Assembly: GCF_022835675.1 (NCBI RefSeq)
Contig: NZ_BQUT01000005.1
Span: forward strand, 1 to 64,000
Length of the DNA: 64,000 bases
Source of the DNA: Companilactobacillus sp. RD055328
GTDB taxonomy: Bacteria; Bacillota; Bacilli; Lactobacillales; Lactobacillaceae
Direction of reading: 5' to 3'
The notes beneath the pieces were generated by a model that was not told where the DNA came from, searched no databases, and worked only from the letters and a program-made list of their open reading frames with translations. This document shows, piece by piece, positions 17,030 to 27,068 of the stretch; positions within the stretch are counted from its first letter, which is position 1; the number at the start of each line of letters is the position of its first letter. The position numbers and the translations under genes are program-made.

Positions 17030-18724
17030 ATGGATTTTAAAAATTTAGTAGTAGAAGCTTTAGTACCAGTTTTGCCTGATTCAATTAGCAAGGAACAAAT
17101 TAGTAAGCTGATTGAAAAACCAAAGACATCAGATTTAGGTGATTACGCTTTTCCAACATTTATTTTAGCTAAAGAATTACGTAAAGCGCCTAATATGATA
17201 GCTAGTGAATTAGTGGACCAAGTTAATTCAAATAATTTTGAAAAAGTAGAAGCTAAAGGCGCATATATTAATTTCTTTACCGATAAAGATGCTTATTCAA
17301 ATGATATTTTGCATGCAGTCTTAAACGAAGCTGATAATTATGGTAATTCAAATCTAGGTCAAGGACGTAATGTTCCAATCGATATGTCATCACCTAATAT
17401 TGCCAAACCGATGTCAATGGGTCATTTACGTTCAACTATGATAGGTAATTCTCTTTCAAAAATAATTAGCAAGATTGGTTATAATCCTGTAAAAATCAAT
17501 CACTTAGGTGACTGGGGAACTCAATTTGGTAAATTAATCGTTGCTTATAAACTATGGGGATCTGAAGAAGATGTTAAAAAAGATCCTATTACTAATCTTT
17601 TGAAATATTATGTTCGTTTCCATGAGGAAGCTGAAGAGAAGCCTGAGCTAGATGATGAAGCACGTTCTTGGTTCAAACGGATTGAAGATGGTGATGAAGA
17701 AGCTCTAGTTCTTTGGAAATGGTTCCGTGAAGAATCACTAAAAGAATTTAATCGTATTTATGATAGATTAGGAGTTACTTTTGATTCATACAATGGTGAA
17801 GCTTTCTATAACGATAAGATGGATGATGTTGTTAATGAATTAGAAGATAAAGGATTGCTCGTTGAAAGTCGTGGAGCAGAAATTGTTGATTTATCAGATG
17901 AGAACTTATCTCCAGCGTTAATCAAAAAATCTGACGGTGCAACATTGTACATCACTCGTGATTTGGCTGCTGCTATGTATCGTAAGAAGACTTACGACTT
18001 TGCAGAATCACTTTATGTTGTTGGTCAAGAACAAACTGACCACTTTAAGAAATTAAAAGCTGTCTTGAAGAAGATGGGCCATGATTGGTCTGATAATATC
18101 CATCATATTCAATTTGGATTAATCACAACAGGAGGTAAGAAGTTATCAACTAGAAAAGGTAATGTTATCTTACTTGATGAAGTATTAAATGATGCTGAAG
18201 CTCTAGCATTAAAACAAATTGAAGAAAAAAATCCTGAACTAGCTAATAAGCAAGAAGTTGCCAAACAAGTTGGTATTGGTGCCGTTGTCTTTCATGACTT
18301 GAAAAATGATCGTCGTGATGCTTTTGATTTCGATCTACAAGAAGTTGTTAGATTCGAAGGAGAAACCGGTCCTTATGTTCAATATTCAAATGCTCGTGCC
18401 TTAAGTATCTTAAGAAAAGCCGATACTAAAGAGTATGAAGCAGCTGAAAACTTAGTATTATCAGATGAAAATGCTTGGGATACTATTAAGTTGCTTGGCT
18501 CATTCTCGGATGTGATTAAGCGTGCTGCTAAAGAATATGAACCATCAATTATTGCTAAGTATGCATTACGTTTAGCAAAATCATTTAACCAATACTATGC
18601 TCATAGCAAGATTTTGGCTGATGATGATCAAAGAAATGCTCGTTTAGCTTTAGTAAAAGATGTTTCAATTGTCTTAACTTCAGCATTAGCATTACTTGGT
18701 GTAGAAGCTCCAGAAGAAATGTAA
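17030..18724 (+). CDS. argS: arginyl-tRNA synthetase
   Basis: Charges tRNA-Arg in the cytosol; class I synthetase of 564 residues, normal length. The N-terminal Add-1 domain (about 1-110) precedes [17 protein letters not shown], where MGHLRS is the HIGH-type motif. The KMSKS-like loop is [11 protein letters not shown], and the C-terminal anticodon-binding domain ends at EAPEEM, the usual ArgRS end. The start is ATG at 17030 behind GGAGG; an in-frame ATG 21 bases earlier has no ribosome site. It is controlled by the upstream T-box. Confidence 0.96.
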   Translation: MDFKNLVVEALVPVLPDSISKEQISKLIEKPKTSDLGDYAFPTFILAKELRKAPNMIASELVDQVNSNNFEKVEAKGAYINFFTDKDAYSNDILHAVLNEADNYGNSNLGQGRNVPIDMSSPNIAKPMSMGHLRSTMIGNSLSKIISKIGYNPVKINHLGDWGTQFGKLIVAYKLWGSEEDVKKDPITNLLKYYVRFHEEAEEKPELDDEARSWFKRIEDGDEEALVLWKWFREESLKEFNRIYDRLGVTFDSYNGEAFYNDKMDDVVNELEDKGLLVESRGAEIVDLSDENLSPALIKKSDGATLYITRDLAAAMYRKKTYDFAESLYVVGQEQTDHFKKLKAVLKKMGHDWSDNIHHIQFGLITTGGKKLSTRKGNVILLDEVLNDAEALALKQIEEKNPELANKQEVAKQVGIGAVVFHDLKNDRRDAFDFDLQEVVRFEGETGPYVQYSNARALSILRKADTKEYEAAENLVLSDENAWDTIKLLGSFSDVIKRAAKEYEPSIIAKYALRLAKSFNQYYAHSKILADDDQRNARLALVKDVSIVLTSALALLGVEAPEEM

Positions 18725-18727
18725 ACA

Positions 18728-18758
18728 AAAAAAGACGCAGATTTTTTCTGCGTCTTTT
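18728..18758 (+). terminator. argS terminator
   Basis: Inverted repeat AAAAGACGCAGA / TCTGCGTCTTTT with a T-rich loop. Confidence 0.85.
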
Positions 18759-18817
18759 CTTATGCATTGATAAGGGTTAAAATATCAGTATCTAACAGTA
18801 ATATAGGGGAGTTTATT

Positions 18818-19726
18818 ATGAATTGGAAATTATTTTATGAATTAACTGAGATTTATACTTCACCACTGGATTTATTATGGTTTATTTTTGCCGTTTCATA
18901 TTCTTATTATAGATTTGGATCATTTAATTTTGTGTATGGAACAATTGGTTTTCTCTGTGTATTTAGTTTTCATTTGATTGTTAACATGCAAAACAATTAT
19001 ATGGATTATGTGAATGCAAAAGATGAAGAAGGGTACAAAAAGAATACTAGTACAATTGGAACTAATAACGTTCCTCTAGAGACTGTACGAAACTGGATAA
19101 TTGGATTATCAGTTTTACCATTAATCGCAAGTCTTTGGTTGGCATATCAAACAGGCTGGACTACTTTTATTATCGGTGTAATCTGTGTACTAATTGGTTT
19201 GTTCTATTCATTCGGACCACGTCCGTTGAACAGCTTGCCAATAGCTGAGCTAGTTGTAGCATCAGCTATAGCATTCTTTATTCCGTTGGTTTATATCTAC
19301 TTAGGAATGGCAAATCGTGACGCTATTAGTTGGTCAATTATTGCTGAAGTATTATTAATATGTTTACCTAATATGTTGATCTTCTTCAGTACATTGTTAG
19401 CCAATAATACTTGTGACCTTGATGAGGATATCAAGAACGGTCGTCACACTTTAGTATATTTCTTAGGTAAGAAAAATGCCGTTACATTATATAAAATTGT
19501 TTGGGCAATCGCCGCTATCTTATTACCAATATTAGCTATCATGCATGTTGCACCATATACGGTATTATTAGTAATGTTGACTTATCCAAAAGCATATAAG
19601 ACTATTGAACCTTATCTTAAAAAACAAGTTAAAAAAGAGACATATTTCTCAGCTCTTAAAGGAGTTAATGTCGTAATTGTTCCAAGTATTGTTCTTTTTG
19701 CTATCGGAGTAATTTTTAAACTTTAA
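18818..19726 (+). CDS. UbiA-family prenyltransferase (MenA-like)
   Basis: A 302-residue membrane enzyme with about nine helices, similar to 1,4-dihydroxy-2-naphthoate polyprenyltransferase, which attaches a polyprenyl tail to the menaquinone ring. The first Asp-rich motif appears as NMQNNYMDYVNAKDEEG (near residue 55) and the second as NNTCDLDEDIKNGRHTL (near residue 198); both bind Mg-pyrophosphate in UbiA enzymes. ATG at 18818 follows AGGGGAG; an upstream TTG at 18767 is rejected. No other menaquinone gene is in the window. Its terminator lies inside the convergent rluA-type gene. Confidence 0.78.
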   Translation: MNWKLFYELTEIYTSPLDLLWFIFAVSYSYYRFGSFNFVYGTIGFLCVFSFHLIVNMQNNYMDYVNAKDEEGYKKNTSTIGTNNVPLETVRNWIIGLSVLPLIASLWLAYQTGWTTFIIGVICVLIGLFYSFGPRPLNSLPIAELVVASAIAFFIPLVYIYLGMANRDAISWSIIAEVLLICLPNMLIFFSTLLANNTCDLDEDIKNGRHTLVYFLGKKNAVTLYKIVWAIAAILLPILAIMHVAPYTVLLVMLTYPKAYKTIEPYLKKQVKKETYFSALKGVNVVIVPSIVLFAIGVIFKL

Positions 19727-20589
19727 TCAATATCAAATTCTGTAGGAATACTAATTTCTACAGAATTTTTTTTTGTCGAAAAAGGTTCAGTATATGACAT
19801 TTTATATGCTAATAAGCGCATTGGCTTTGACGTTGATTCTGGATTATACAATGGATCACCGATTATCGGCCAACCATTATGAGATAAGTGAACACGTATT
19901 TGATGAGTGCGACCGGTTAGTAATTTCAAATCTAATAGAGCTTGAGTAGTAGTTCTTTTTAGAACTTTAAATTCCGTTATTGAATCTAAACCAGTTTCAA
20001 TAACAGAACGCATTCTCCCATCTGTTGAGTGTTCTCCAATAGGTAATTCAATTCTTCCTGAATCAGGTAAAGAATTATTTATATCAACTACAGATAGGTA
20101 ATCTCGTTTGAATTCTTTTCTAGTTAATTGACGATTTAATATTGGAACAATATAGGGATTCTTAGCAACCATTACTAATCCAGAAGTTTCACTATCAATA
20201 CGATGAATCATGTAGGGATGTTGACTTGTTTTGCTTAAATAAGCTTCAGCTGAGTTCATCAAAGTGAAGTTCTCTTCGTCATAATTAGGATGTGTTTTTT
20301 GTCCAGCAGGTTTATTTAGTATTAATAAATCTTCATCTTCAAAAATGATATTCAAATCATCATTACCAGTTAAGTATTTCTGATTAGTTGAACGAGGTGG
20401 GAAATTGAAGTTAAGTTCTAATACGTCATTAGGTTGGACGTCATAGAAGAAAGATTCATATTTACCATTAATGGTAATCAAATGATCAACACGCAAATAA
20501 TGTTGCCATTTTTTAGGTATTAACCATTGTTGCAACAAGGCACGTAATTTGATTTCTGTAGTTCCTGTATAAGTTATTTTCTTTTTCAT
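19723..20589 (-). CDS. RluA-family RNA pseudouridine synthase
   Basis: A 288-residue cytosolic enzyme that isomerises uridine to pseudouridine in rRNA or tRNA. The catalytic block is MIHRIDSETSGLVMVAKN (Asp of HRID), with FEDEDLLILNKPAGQKTHP before it and LLTGRTHQIRVHLSHNGWPIIGDPLY after. The N-terminus is a short S4-like segment (LRALLQQWLIPKKWQHYLRVDHLITING). Target site is not predictable. The ATG at 20589 has a poor ribosome site; an in-frame TTG at 20613 is the alternative. The stop codon overlaps the stop of the convergent prenyltransferase gene by four bases. Confidence 0.88.
   Translation of the reverse strand: MKKKITYTGTTEIKLRALLQQWLIPKKWQHYLRVDHLITINGKYESFFYDVQPNDVLELNFNFPPRSTNQKYLTGNDDLNIIFEDEDLLILNKPAGQKTHPNYDEENFTLMNSAEAYLSKTSQHPYMIHRIDSETSGLVMVAKNPYIVPILNRQLTRKEFKRDYLSVVDINNSLPDSGRIELPIGEHSTDGRMRSVIETGLDSITEFKVLKRTTTQALLDLKLLTGRTHQIRVHLSHNGWPIIGDPLYNPESTSKPMRLLAYKMSYTEPFSTKKNSVEISIPTEFDID
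19735..19774 (+). terminator. terminator of the MenA-like gene, inside the convergent gene
   Basis: 11-bp perfect arms AAATTCTGTAG (19735-19745) and CTACAGAATTT (19758-19768), then a run of T to 19774. The whole hairpin lies in the 3' coding region of the minus-strand pseudouridine synthase. Confidence 0.8.
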
Positions 20590-20681
20590 AGTTATTATTA
20601 TAAATGTTTTCAAATATTTTTCTTAAATTAGTTGATTTTTATAGCCTTGTGATAGAATCTAATACAATAACGAGGTAAATC

Positions 20682-22748
20682 ATGAAGAATTTCTTTGCAA
20701 AAGTATCCGAATTTTTTCGACCATTTTTTGATTCTTTTGATAATGGCTTTAGAAGAGCATGGAAAAGATATCAAATAACTAGGTGGATTATTTTAGTCGG
20801 AGCTACAATTTTCTTAATTTTGAGTGCTTATTTCACTTTTAAAGCTAAGACGGCAGACGTTGGTAATCTGAAGTCACAGTTGCAAACTACTACTACAATT
20901 GTTGATGCAAAAGGTAATGACGCAGGATCATTGTATTCACAAAAAGGTACATTTGTAGATATTGATGAAATATCTACAAATATACAAGATGCAGTTATTT
21001 CCACAGAAGATAGAACTTTCTGGACTAATTCTGGAGTCAGCTTTAAGGGGTATATGAGAGCAGCTGTCGGATTAGTATTAAACCATGGGCAAATATCTGG
21101 TGGTGGAAGTACTATCACTCAACAATTAGCTAAAAACTCGCTTCTATCACAAAAGCAAACATTCATGAGAAAAGCTGCTGAATTCTTTATGGCAGTTGAA
21201 ATTAACAAGACATATTCCAAAAAAGATATCTTGGCAATGTATTTAAACAATGCTTATTTTGGTAATGGAGTTTGGGGTGTTGAAGATGCTTCTATGAAGT
21301 ATTTTGGGAAGCATGCCAATAGCTTAGATGTGGCTGAATCTGCCGTGTTGGCAGCAATGCTAAAAAGCCCCAGTTACTATAATCCAATTGATAATCCTGA
21401 TAACTCAGTTCAAAGACGTAACTTAGTAATTGATTTGATGGTTGAAAACAATAAAATATCAAAAACTGAGGCTACAGCATATAAGAAAGAATCTTTAAAC
21501 CTGATAGATCGTTATCAAGGAAATGAAGACTATAAGTATCCATATTATTTCGATGCGGTTATAGCAGAAGCAATTAATAAGTACGGTCTTAAAGAAGAAG
21601 ACATCATGAATAAGGGGTATAAGATTTATACAAGCCTTAATCAAGATTATCAAAAATCAATGCAAGATACTTTTGAAAAAGATTGGCTTTTCCCCAATGC
21701 GGCAGCTGATGGAACTGAGCCTCAAGCAGCTTCAGTTGCTATTAATCCTAAGTCAGGAGGAGTAGAAGCTGTCGTAGGTGGACGTGGTGATCACGTGTTT
21801 AGAGGGTTGAATAGAGCGACTCAGATAAAAAGGCAACCTGGTTCAGCTATAAAACCGTTGGCTGTTTATACTCCGGCAATTGAAAATGGTTACCGATCTG
21901 ATTCAATGTTGCCAAATGAAATCACTAGTTTTGGAAAAAACAACTATACGCCAAAAAATGTTGATGGAAGTTACAGTGAAGAAATTCCACTATACAAGGC
22001 AATCGCTTATAGTAAGAATATTCCAGCAGTATCCTTGTTAGACAAGATAGGCGTTAAAAAAGGTGTTAATTCTGTTGAGAATTTTGGTATTAATGTTCAT
22101 AAAGATGATCAAAATTTAGCGTTAGCACTTGGTGGATTAGAAACAGGAGTATCTCCGCTTCAAATGGCTACTGCCTACACAGCATTTGCTAATGATGGTA
22201 AACTAGCTGATGAGCATTTTATTACTAAGATTGTTGACTCTACAGGGGCTGTTGTTGTAGACAATACTTCTTTGACAAATAAACAAATTATAAGTTCTTC
22301 AACAGCAAAAACTATGACTAGTTTGATGCTTGGAGTATTTAATTACGGAACGGCACAGAGTGCTAAGCCTTATGGATATGAAGTTGCGGGAAAAACTGGT
22401 AGTACTGAAGTTCCTAAATCTTATGGCTACGGAACTAAAGATCAGTGGCTAATTGGATATACACCAGATGTTGTTGTTGCTAGTTGGATTGGATTTGATA
22501 ATACTGATGAAAATCATTTCTTATCTGGTACTAGTGAAACAGGTGTGTCTCATTTGTATAAAGCAGAAATGACAGGAATTCTACCATACAGTGATAAAAC
22601 AGACTTTACTGAAAAAGATCCTGTGCAAACAAAGAATAGCTCTCAATCTGCTAATAGTGGTAATTGGGTAGACTCTATCCAAAATGGGTATGATTCAATC
22701 AAAGAAAATGCAACACAGTGGTATAACTCTATAAGAAATATATTTTAG
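20682..22748 (+). CDS. class A penicillin-binding protein (PBP1A/2A type)
   Basis: A bifunctional peptidoglycan synthase of 688 residues on the outer face of the membrane. A cytosolic tail (1-33) and one membrane helix (about 34-53) lead to the glycosyltransferase GT51 domain with catalytic Glu in STEDRTFW (E109) and GGGSTITQQLAKN. The transpeptidase domain has SxxK as S388-A-I-K391, SxN as SKN near 443 and KTGS at 571-574. The C-terminal tail is rich in Ser and Asn, without PASTA or FN3 domains. It is transcribed alone and ends in a strong terminator. Confidence 0.93.
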   Translation: MKNFFAKVSEFFRPFFDSFDNGFRRAWKRYQITRWIILVGATIFLILSAYFTFKAKTADVGNLKSQLQTTTTIVDAKGNDAGSLYSQKGTFVDIDEISTNIQDAVISTEDRTFWTNSGVSFKGYMRAAVGLVLNHGQISGGGSTITQQLAKNSLLSQKQTFMRKAAEFFMAVEINKTYSKKDILAMYLNNAYFGNGVWGVEDASMKYFGKHANSLDVAESAVLAAMLKSPSYYNPIDNPDNSVQRRNLVIDLMVENNKISKTEATAYKKESLNLIDRYQGNEDYKYPYYFDAVIAEAINKYGLKEEDIMNKGYKIYTSLNQDYQKSMQDTFEKDWLFPNAAADGTEPQAASVAINPKSGGVEAVVGGRGDHVFRGLNRATQIKRQPGSAIKPLAVYTPAIENGYRSDSMLPNEITSFGKNNYTPKNVDGSYSEEIPLYKAIAYSKNIPAVSLLDKIGVKKGVNSVENFGINVHKDDQNLALALGGLETGVSPLQMATAYTAFANDGKLADEHFITKIVDSTGAVVVDNTSLTNKQIISSSTAKTMTSLMLGVFNYGTAQSAKPYGYEVAGKTGSTEVPKSYGYGTKDQWLIGYTPDVVVASWIGFDNTDENHFLSGTSETGVSHLYKAEMTGILPYSDKTDFTEKDPVQTKNSSQSANSGNWVDSIQNGYDSIKENATQWYNSIRNIF

Positions 22749-22749
22749 T

Positions 22750-22782
22750 AAAAAAAGAACTACATTTTGTAGTTCTTTTTAT
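22750..22782 (+). terminator. PBP gene terminator
   Basis: Inverted repeat AAAAAGAACTACA / TGTAGTTCTTTTT with a 3-nt loop. Confidence 0.87.
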
Positions 22783-22784
22783 TT

Positions 22785-22814
22785 TTAAGATGTATTTAAG
22801 CCAAATAATATAAT
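22785..22814 (+). promoter_or_regulatory. promoter of the ylbF-family gene
   Basis: TTAAGA (22785-22790), 18-bp spacer, consensus TATAAT (22809-22814). Transcription would start near 22821, leaving an untranslated leader of about 105 bases before the ATG at 22926. Confidence 0.5.
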
Positions 22815-22925
22815 ATTTACAATGTTAATACTTAAAAAAATGGAATGGATATTTACTATGATTATGTTAGTATTAACAGTATTAAATAATTTAATAAGTA
22901 ACATATTTCAGATTAGGAGAATTAA

Positions 22926-23270
22926 ATGATTAATATTTATGATACAGCTAACCAAATGGCTTCAGATTTGGAAAAGACAGAAGAAGTAATCGCACTTAAA
23001 GATGTTTTTGGACGACTAAAAGCTGACACAGAAGCTTATGGTGTTTTTGATAAAGTTCAAAACTTGCAAATGGAATTACAACAAAAACAAATGTCAGGTG
23101 CTGAAATCACACAAGAAGACATTGAAAAAATGCAAGAATTCACAACACAATTCGAACAATTCCCAGTAATTAATGAATTGATGGAAGCAGAAAAGAAAGT
23201 TAATGATTTGATTAATGAACTAAACCAAATCATTACAAAACCAATTGCTACTATTTACCAATCAAAATAA
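22926..23270 (+). CDS. YlbF/YmcA/YheA-family protein (UPF0342-like)
   Basis: A 114-residue all-helical cytosolic protein: INIYDTANQMASDLEKTEEVIALKD, a linker with YGVFDKVQNLQMELQQKQMSG and a second long helix with TTQFEQFPVINELMEAEKKVNDLINELNQII. This is the pattern of the YlbF/YmcA/YheA family. In Bacillus, YlbF and YmcA act with YaaT in RNA processing and competence, while YheA is uncharacterised. Its placement before yhaO-yhaN-yhaM favours the YheA (UPF0342) branch. SD is AGGAG at 22917. Confidence 0.85.
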   Translation: MINIYDTANQMASDLEKTEEVIALKDVFGRLKADTEAYGVFDKVQNLQMELQQKQMSGAEITQEDIEKMQEFTTQFEQFPVINELMEAEKKVNDLINELNQIITKPIATIYQSK

Positions 23271-23277
23271 TGAACAG

Positions 23278-23316
23278 AAAAGACTGATAAGAATTTATTC
23301 TTATCAGTCTTTTTTA
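23278..23316 (+). terminator. terminator after the ylbF-family gene
   Basis: Inverted repeat AAGACTGATAAGAA / TTCTTATCAGTCTT followed by T residues. Confidence 0.87.
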
Positions 23317-23420
23317 TTTCTCATTATTAATTAAGAAAGCATAAGATTTGAGTTACGTTTCAATTTGAAAAATAAGGTATAATTACACTTAGATAATTTT
23401 GTTGGTCTAAGGAGAAAGAT

Positions 23421-24605
23421 ATGCGATTTATTCATGCCGCCGATATTCATTTGGGTCACCTGTTTCAAGGCGTAAAAAGAATATCTCAATCACTACAAGA
23501 TGAGTTTAAGGAAGCTACTTTTAATGCTTTTGAAAGAATAATTGATACTGCGATAGCAGAAAAGGTTGATTTCGTCATATTAGCGGGTGATGAGTATGAT
23601 CGTCATCAACGTAGTTTAAAAGAACAAGATTTCTTACGTATGCAATTTTTACGACTACAAGAATATGGCATTGATGTTTTTATGGTATATGGTAACCATG
23701 ACTATTTAACTGAAGAATCTACGTTTATTGAATTTCCTGATAACGTGCATGTTTTTTCAAAGGAAGTAACCACAGAGACGATTTTAACTAGTGATAATAA
23801 GCGAGTAGGTATTTCCGGATTTAGTTATGACCAACAACATATTATGAATGACTATTTAGCTCAATATCCAGATAAGCAGAGTAATGAGGATTATCATATT
23901 GGAATCTTGCATGGTATGACTAAAACTCAAAGCCAAGATTATGCACCTTTTGAAATGACTGATATGATTTCTAAAGGTTACGAATACTGGGCATTAGGCC
24001 ATATTCACAAAAGAGAAGTGTTGAATGAGAATCCTGCTATTGTTTATTCTGGTAATCCGCAAGGGCTAAATCGTACGGAGACAGGTGATAAGGGATTTTA
24101 TTTAGTTGAAGTAAATAATGGACAAACTAATCTTGAGTTCATGAAGTCACAAATATTTACTTGGGATGAAATAACTATTTCTGCCGATGAAAATGATGCC
24201 ACTGATGATCTCCGCCGCAAGATTATAGAAGCAAGTGATAATCTTGTTAAGGACACACTGATTTCTGTTAATATTCACAATGCACAAAAACTTAACTCTG
24301 AATTACAAAATCAAATTGAAGATACAGATTTCTTAAAATATTTACAGTCATATCTTGAAGAAATACATATTTATGCTTATAAAATTAATGTTAGCTATAA
24401 CAATGAAGCCATGTTTGAAGATATGGACAAAGAATTCTGGAATCAATCACAACAAGAGATTTTTACCATTGAGAATGTGCGGAATTTAGATAAAAACATA
24501 GTAAATTACGATATGATTCGTAATCATATTGAAGAACCAGGTTATTTAAACAGCATTATTGAAAAAAGCAATAATGAATTGAATCATAAAAAGAAAGGTA
24601 GATAG
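23421..24605 (+). CDS. yhaO: DNA repair exonuclease, metallophosphoesterase (YhaO/SbcD-like)
   Basis: A 394-residue calcineurin-type phosphoesterase related to SbcD/Mre11, expected to be the nuclease partner of the ATPase encoded next. Metal-binding motifs run in order: HAADIHLGH (8-13 region), LAGDEYDR, YGNHDY, GILHGM and ALGHIHKR. The ATG follows AAGGAGAAAGAT and a TATAAT box lies at 23378-23383. The stop is 3 bases from the yhaN start, so the two are translationally linked. The assignment to YhaO rather than SbcD rests on the YhaN/YhaM neighbours. Confidence 0.88.
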   Translation: MRFIHAADIHLGHLFQGVKRISQSLQDEFKEATFNAFERIIDTAIAEKVDFVILAGDEYDRHQRSLKEQDFLRMQFLRLQEYGIDVFMVYGNHDYLTEESTFIEFPDNVHVFSKEVTTETILTSDNKRVGISGFSYDQQHIMNDYLAQYPDKQSNEDYHIGILHGMTKTQSQDYAPFEMTDMISKGYEYWALGHIHKREVLNENPAIVYSGNPQGLNRTETGDKGFYLVEVNNGQTNLEFMKSQIFTWDEITISADENDATDDLRRKIIEASDNLVKDTLISVNIHNAQKLNSELQNQIEDTDFLKYLQSYLEEIHIYAYKINVSYNNEAMFEDMDKEFWNQSQQEIFTIENVRNLDKNIVNYDMIRNHIEEPGYLNSIIEKSNNELNHKKKGR

Positions 24606-24608
24606 AAT

Positions 24609-27068
24609 ATGTATATCAAAAGTGCTAATATTTTTGGTTTTGGTAAACTTGTAGATCAAAAATTTGATTTTCAACAAGATTATCAAGTTATTCGCGGTTT
24701 CAATGAATCTGGTAAAACTACCTTGTTGGCTTTTATTAAAGCCGTTCTTTTTGGATTCGAACCTGGGAATAGTACTGATGAACAATATATTCCTAAGAAT
24801 GCTAATCAATATGGTGGCGAGTTAGTCGTAGTTGATAATGGAAGCCAATGGCTTATCCGACGAGTAAAAGTGAAAAAAGTAATTGGAGATGTCACTGTCT
24901 ATAAAGATGATGTAGAATTTCCAGACTCAGCATTAAAGGATCTACTAAAAAATGTAGATAAAGATTTATATAGTTCATCATATATTTTGAATCAAAAAAA
25001 CTTAGGTTCCTTTGATAAGTTAGAACGTGATGAATTAATCGATAATATTTTGACAGTAGGTGCTGTTGGCGGGAATGAGTGGCTAGATTTAGTTAAGCAA
25101 TTAGATAGCGATGCCGGTGATATTTATAAAACTAGTAAAAATGCCAAGAAGCCTTTAAATATGGCTCTTCGTGAATATAATGATTTAATTAGTCAACAGT
25201 CTTCAATGCAAGACCAAAAAGCTGAGTTTGCGGCTAAGAACGCTGAGCAAGACAAGTTAATCGAAGATATTAAAATAATTAGTGAAAAAAAAGATCAATT
25301 ATTTAAACAAGTTAATCAGCAACAAAATGTTCTTGATAAAAAATCTGAATATGATGAATATTTAACGTTAATTCAAGAATTTTCTGGGAATAATTTTCAG
25401 ACTATATCTAATAGCGATTGGGACAGATTTACTAGTATTGATGAACAGATTAAAGCTCTTAAGAACAATCTTGAATCAACGCAAGCAAATACTGTGAAGT
25501 TAAGTACTGAGGAAGAAATGGTACTTAATAATTACGAATCGAATGAAGTAGCAATAAACAAAATTCATGATAATTTGGATGATATTTCGCATAAGGAATT
25601 TAATCTTGAACAATTAAATACTCAAATACAGGCAGCGCAAGCTGAAAAAAATACATTATTGACGGCTAATACTAAACTTGCTGAGAATATGACGTCATTA
25701 TCAAACGAAGAATTAAGTGCTGTTAATAATGCCATTAAACAAGATGCAACAACAAAAACACCAATTAATTTGTATCTGTCAGGTATAGCAATAATTATTG
25801 CTGTTATAGGATTATTATTACCAGGCGCTTTGAAGGCTATTTCAATAATAGCTATTTCAGCTACCATATGGTTTTGGTATCAACATAATAATGAAAAAAA
25901 ATCTATGGATAATAGTCCAGTTGATGAGTATTTGGCAAAGCACAATTATCGAGGGTTAACTCTTGATGAAGCAGTAATGTGGCAACCACAAATTGTGCAA
26001 TTGCAATCTGCAGGTAATCGCCTTACACAGTTAACAAGTAATTACCAAGCAGAAAAAAATGATCTAGATGCTTGGCAAAAAGAAATAGATAATCTGAATA
26101 TAGTGACTGATATTAATGTGAAGTCAATTAATGCCTATTTTGAGCAATTGAATTATTTACATAAAAAACAAAATGATATTCAAGAAACGCAAACGCAGAC
26201 TAAAGCTAAGGTTGCAGAGATTAATCAACAATTAGTACAACTAAATAAAGATCAAAAAGATATAGTTACTAAATATCAACTTTCAACTGTTGCTGAATTT
26301 TCTCAAAAGAGAACTACTGATTTACAATTACAAAAACAACTACAACGAATTGATGTGTTAAAAGAATCATTAGATAATGATTTGTTAGAAAAAATCACTA
26401 AGAATCCTGATGAGTTTGATAAAGTAATTAATGAATTAACAATGAAACAAGAGCAGCTCAAAGATATTGAACAATCATTAAACGATAAAAAAGGGCAATT
26501 AGCGCAGTTGCAAGTTGAAATTAATAATCTAGCTAATGATGAAGATTATCTTCGCTTAGAACGAGTTATTAACGATAAGCAAGCAGAGATAATTGAATAT
26601 TATGATGATTGGGTAGCTTTGAAGTTAGGATCGAGTTGGGTATATGATACTTTGAACCTTGCAAGCTCTAATCGCTTCCCTAAAATGTTAGAACGAACAA
26701 AGAGATATTTTGCGATTCTAACTACTGATAATTATAATGATGTTAAATTTGGCGAAAAAACAATTGAAGTTCAAAGCTCAGATTTTCAAAAATTTGAACT
26801 ACATGAATTATCAACGGGAACTATCGCTCAATTATTTATAGCTTTACGATGTGCCTTTGTAATGGAAATTTCTGACTTAGTTAAGTTACCAATTCTTATC
26901 GATGATGCATTTAATGATTTTGATAGAGATCGTTATGAAGCAGCAGCTAATCTGATAAAATCAATGAGTCAAGAGAATCAAATTTTTTATGTGATGACAA
27001 ATAATATTCCTGCTGATTACTTTGATGTTGATCATGTAATCGACTTAGGAGGGGAAAATGACAAATAA
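24609..27068 (+). CDS. yhaN: SbcC/Rad50-like AAA ATPase (YhaN family)
   Basis: An 819-residue SMC-like ATPase. The N-terminal half-site has the Walker A loop GFNESGKTT near residue 35. Two long coiled-coil arms (about 175-380 and 450-690) are separated by a hydrophobic hairpin (LSGIAIIIAVIGLLL and ALKAISIIAISATIWFWY, about 388-425). That is unlike the zinc hook of Rad50 and suggests membrane contact. The C-terminus has ELSTGTIAQLFIALR (ABC-type signature) and LPILIDDAFNDFD (Walker B). With YhaO it should form a nuclease-ATPase complex acting on DNA ends. It overlaps yhaM by 11 bases. Confidence 0.86.
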   Translation: MYIKSANIFGFGKLVDQKFDFQQDYQVIRGFNESGKTTLLAFIKAVLFGFEPGNSTDEQYIPKNANQYGGELVVVDNGSQWLIRRVKVKKVIGDVTVYKDDVEFPDSALKDLLKNVDKDLYSSSYILNQKNLGSFDKLERDELIDNILTVGAVGGNEWLDLVKQLDSDAGDIYKTSKNAKKPLNMALREYNDLISQQSSMQDQKAEFAAKNAEQDKLIEDIKIISEKKDQLFKQVNQQQNVLDKKSEYDEYLTLIQEFSGNNFQTISNSDWDRFTSIDEQIKALKNNLESTQANTVKLSTEEEMVLNNYESNEVAINKIHDNLDDISHKEFNLEQLNTQIQAAQAEKNTLLTANTKLAENMTSLSNEELSAVNNAIKQDATTKTPINLYLSGIAIIIAVIGLLLPGALKAISIIAISATIWFWYQHNNEKKSMDNSPVDEYLAKHNYRGLTLDEAVMWQPQIVQLQSAGNRLTQLTSNYQAEKNDLDAWQKEIDNLNIVTDINVKSINAYFEQLNYLHKKQNDIQETQTQTKAKVAEINQQLVQLNKDQKDIVTKYQLSTVAEFSQKRTTDLQLQKQLQRIDVLKESLDNDLLEKITKNPDEFDKVINELTMKQEQLKDIEQSLNDKKGQLAQLQVEINNLANDEDYLRLERVINDKQAEIIEYYDDWVALKLGSSWVYDTLNLASSNRFPKMLERTKRYFAILTTDNYNDVKFGEKTIEVQSSDFQKFELHELSTGTIAQLFIALRCAFVMEISDLVKLPILIDDAFNDFDRDRYEAAANLIKSMSQENQIFYVMTNNIPADYFDVDHVIDLGGENDK

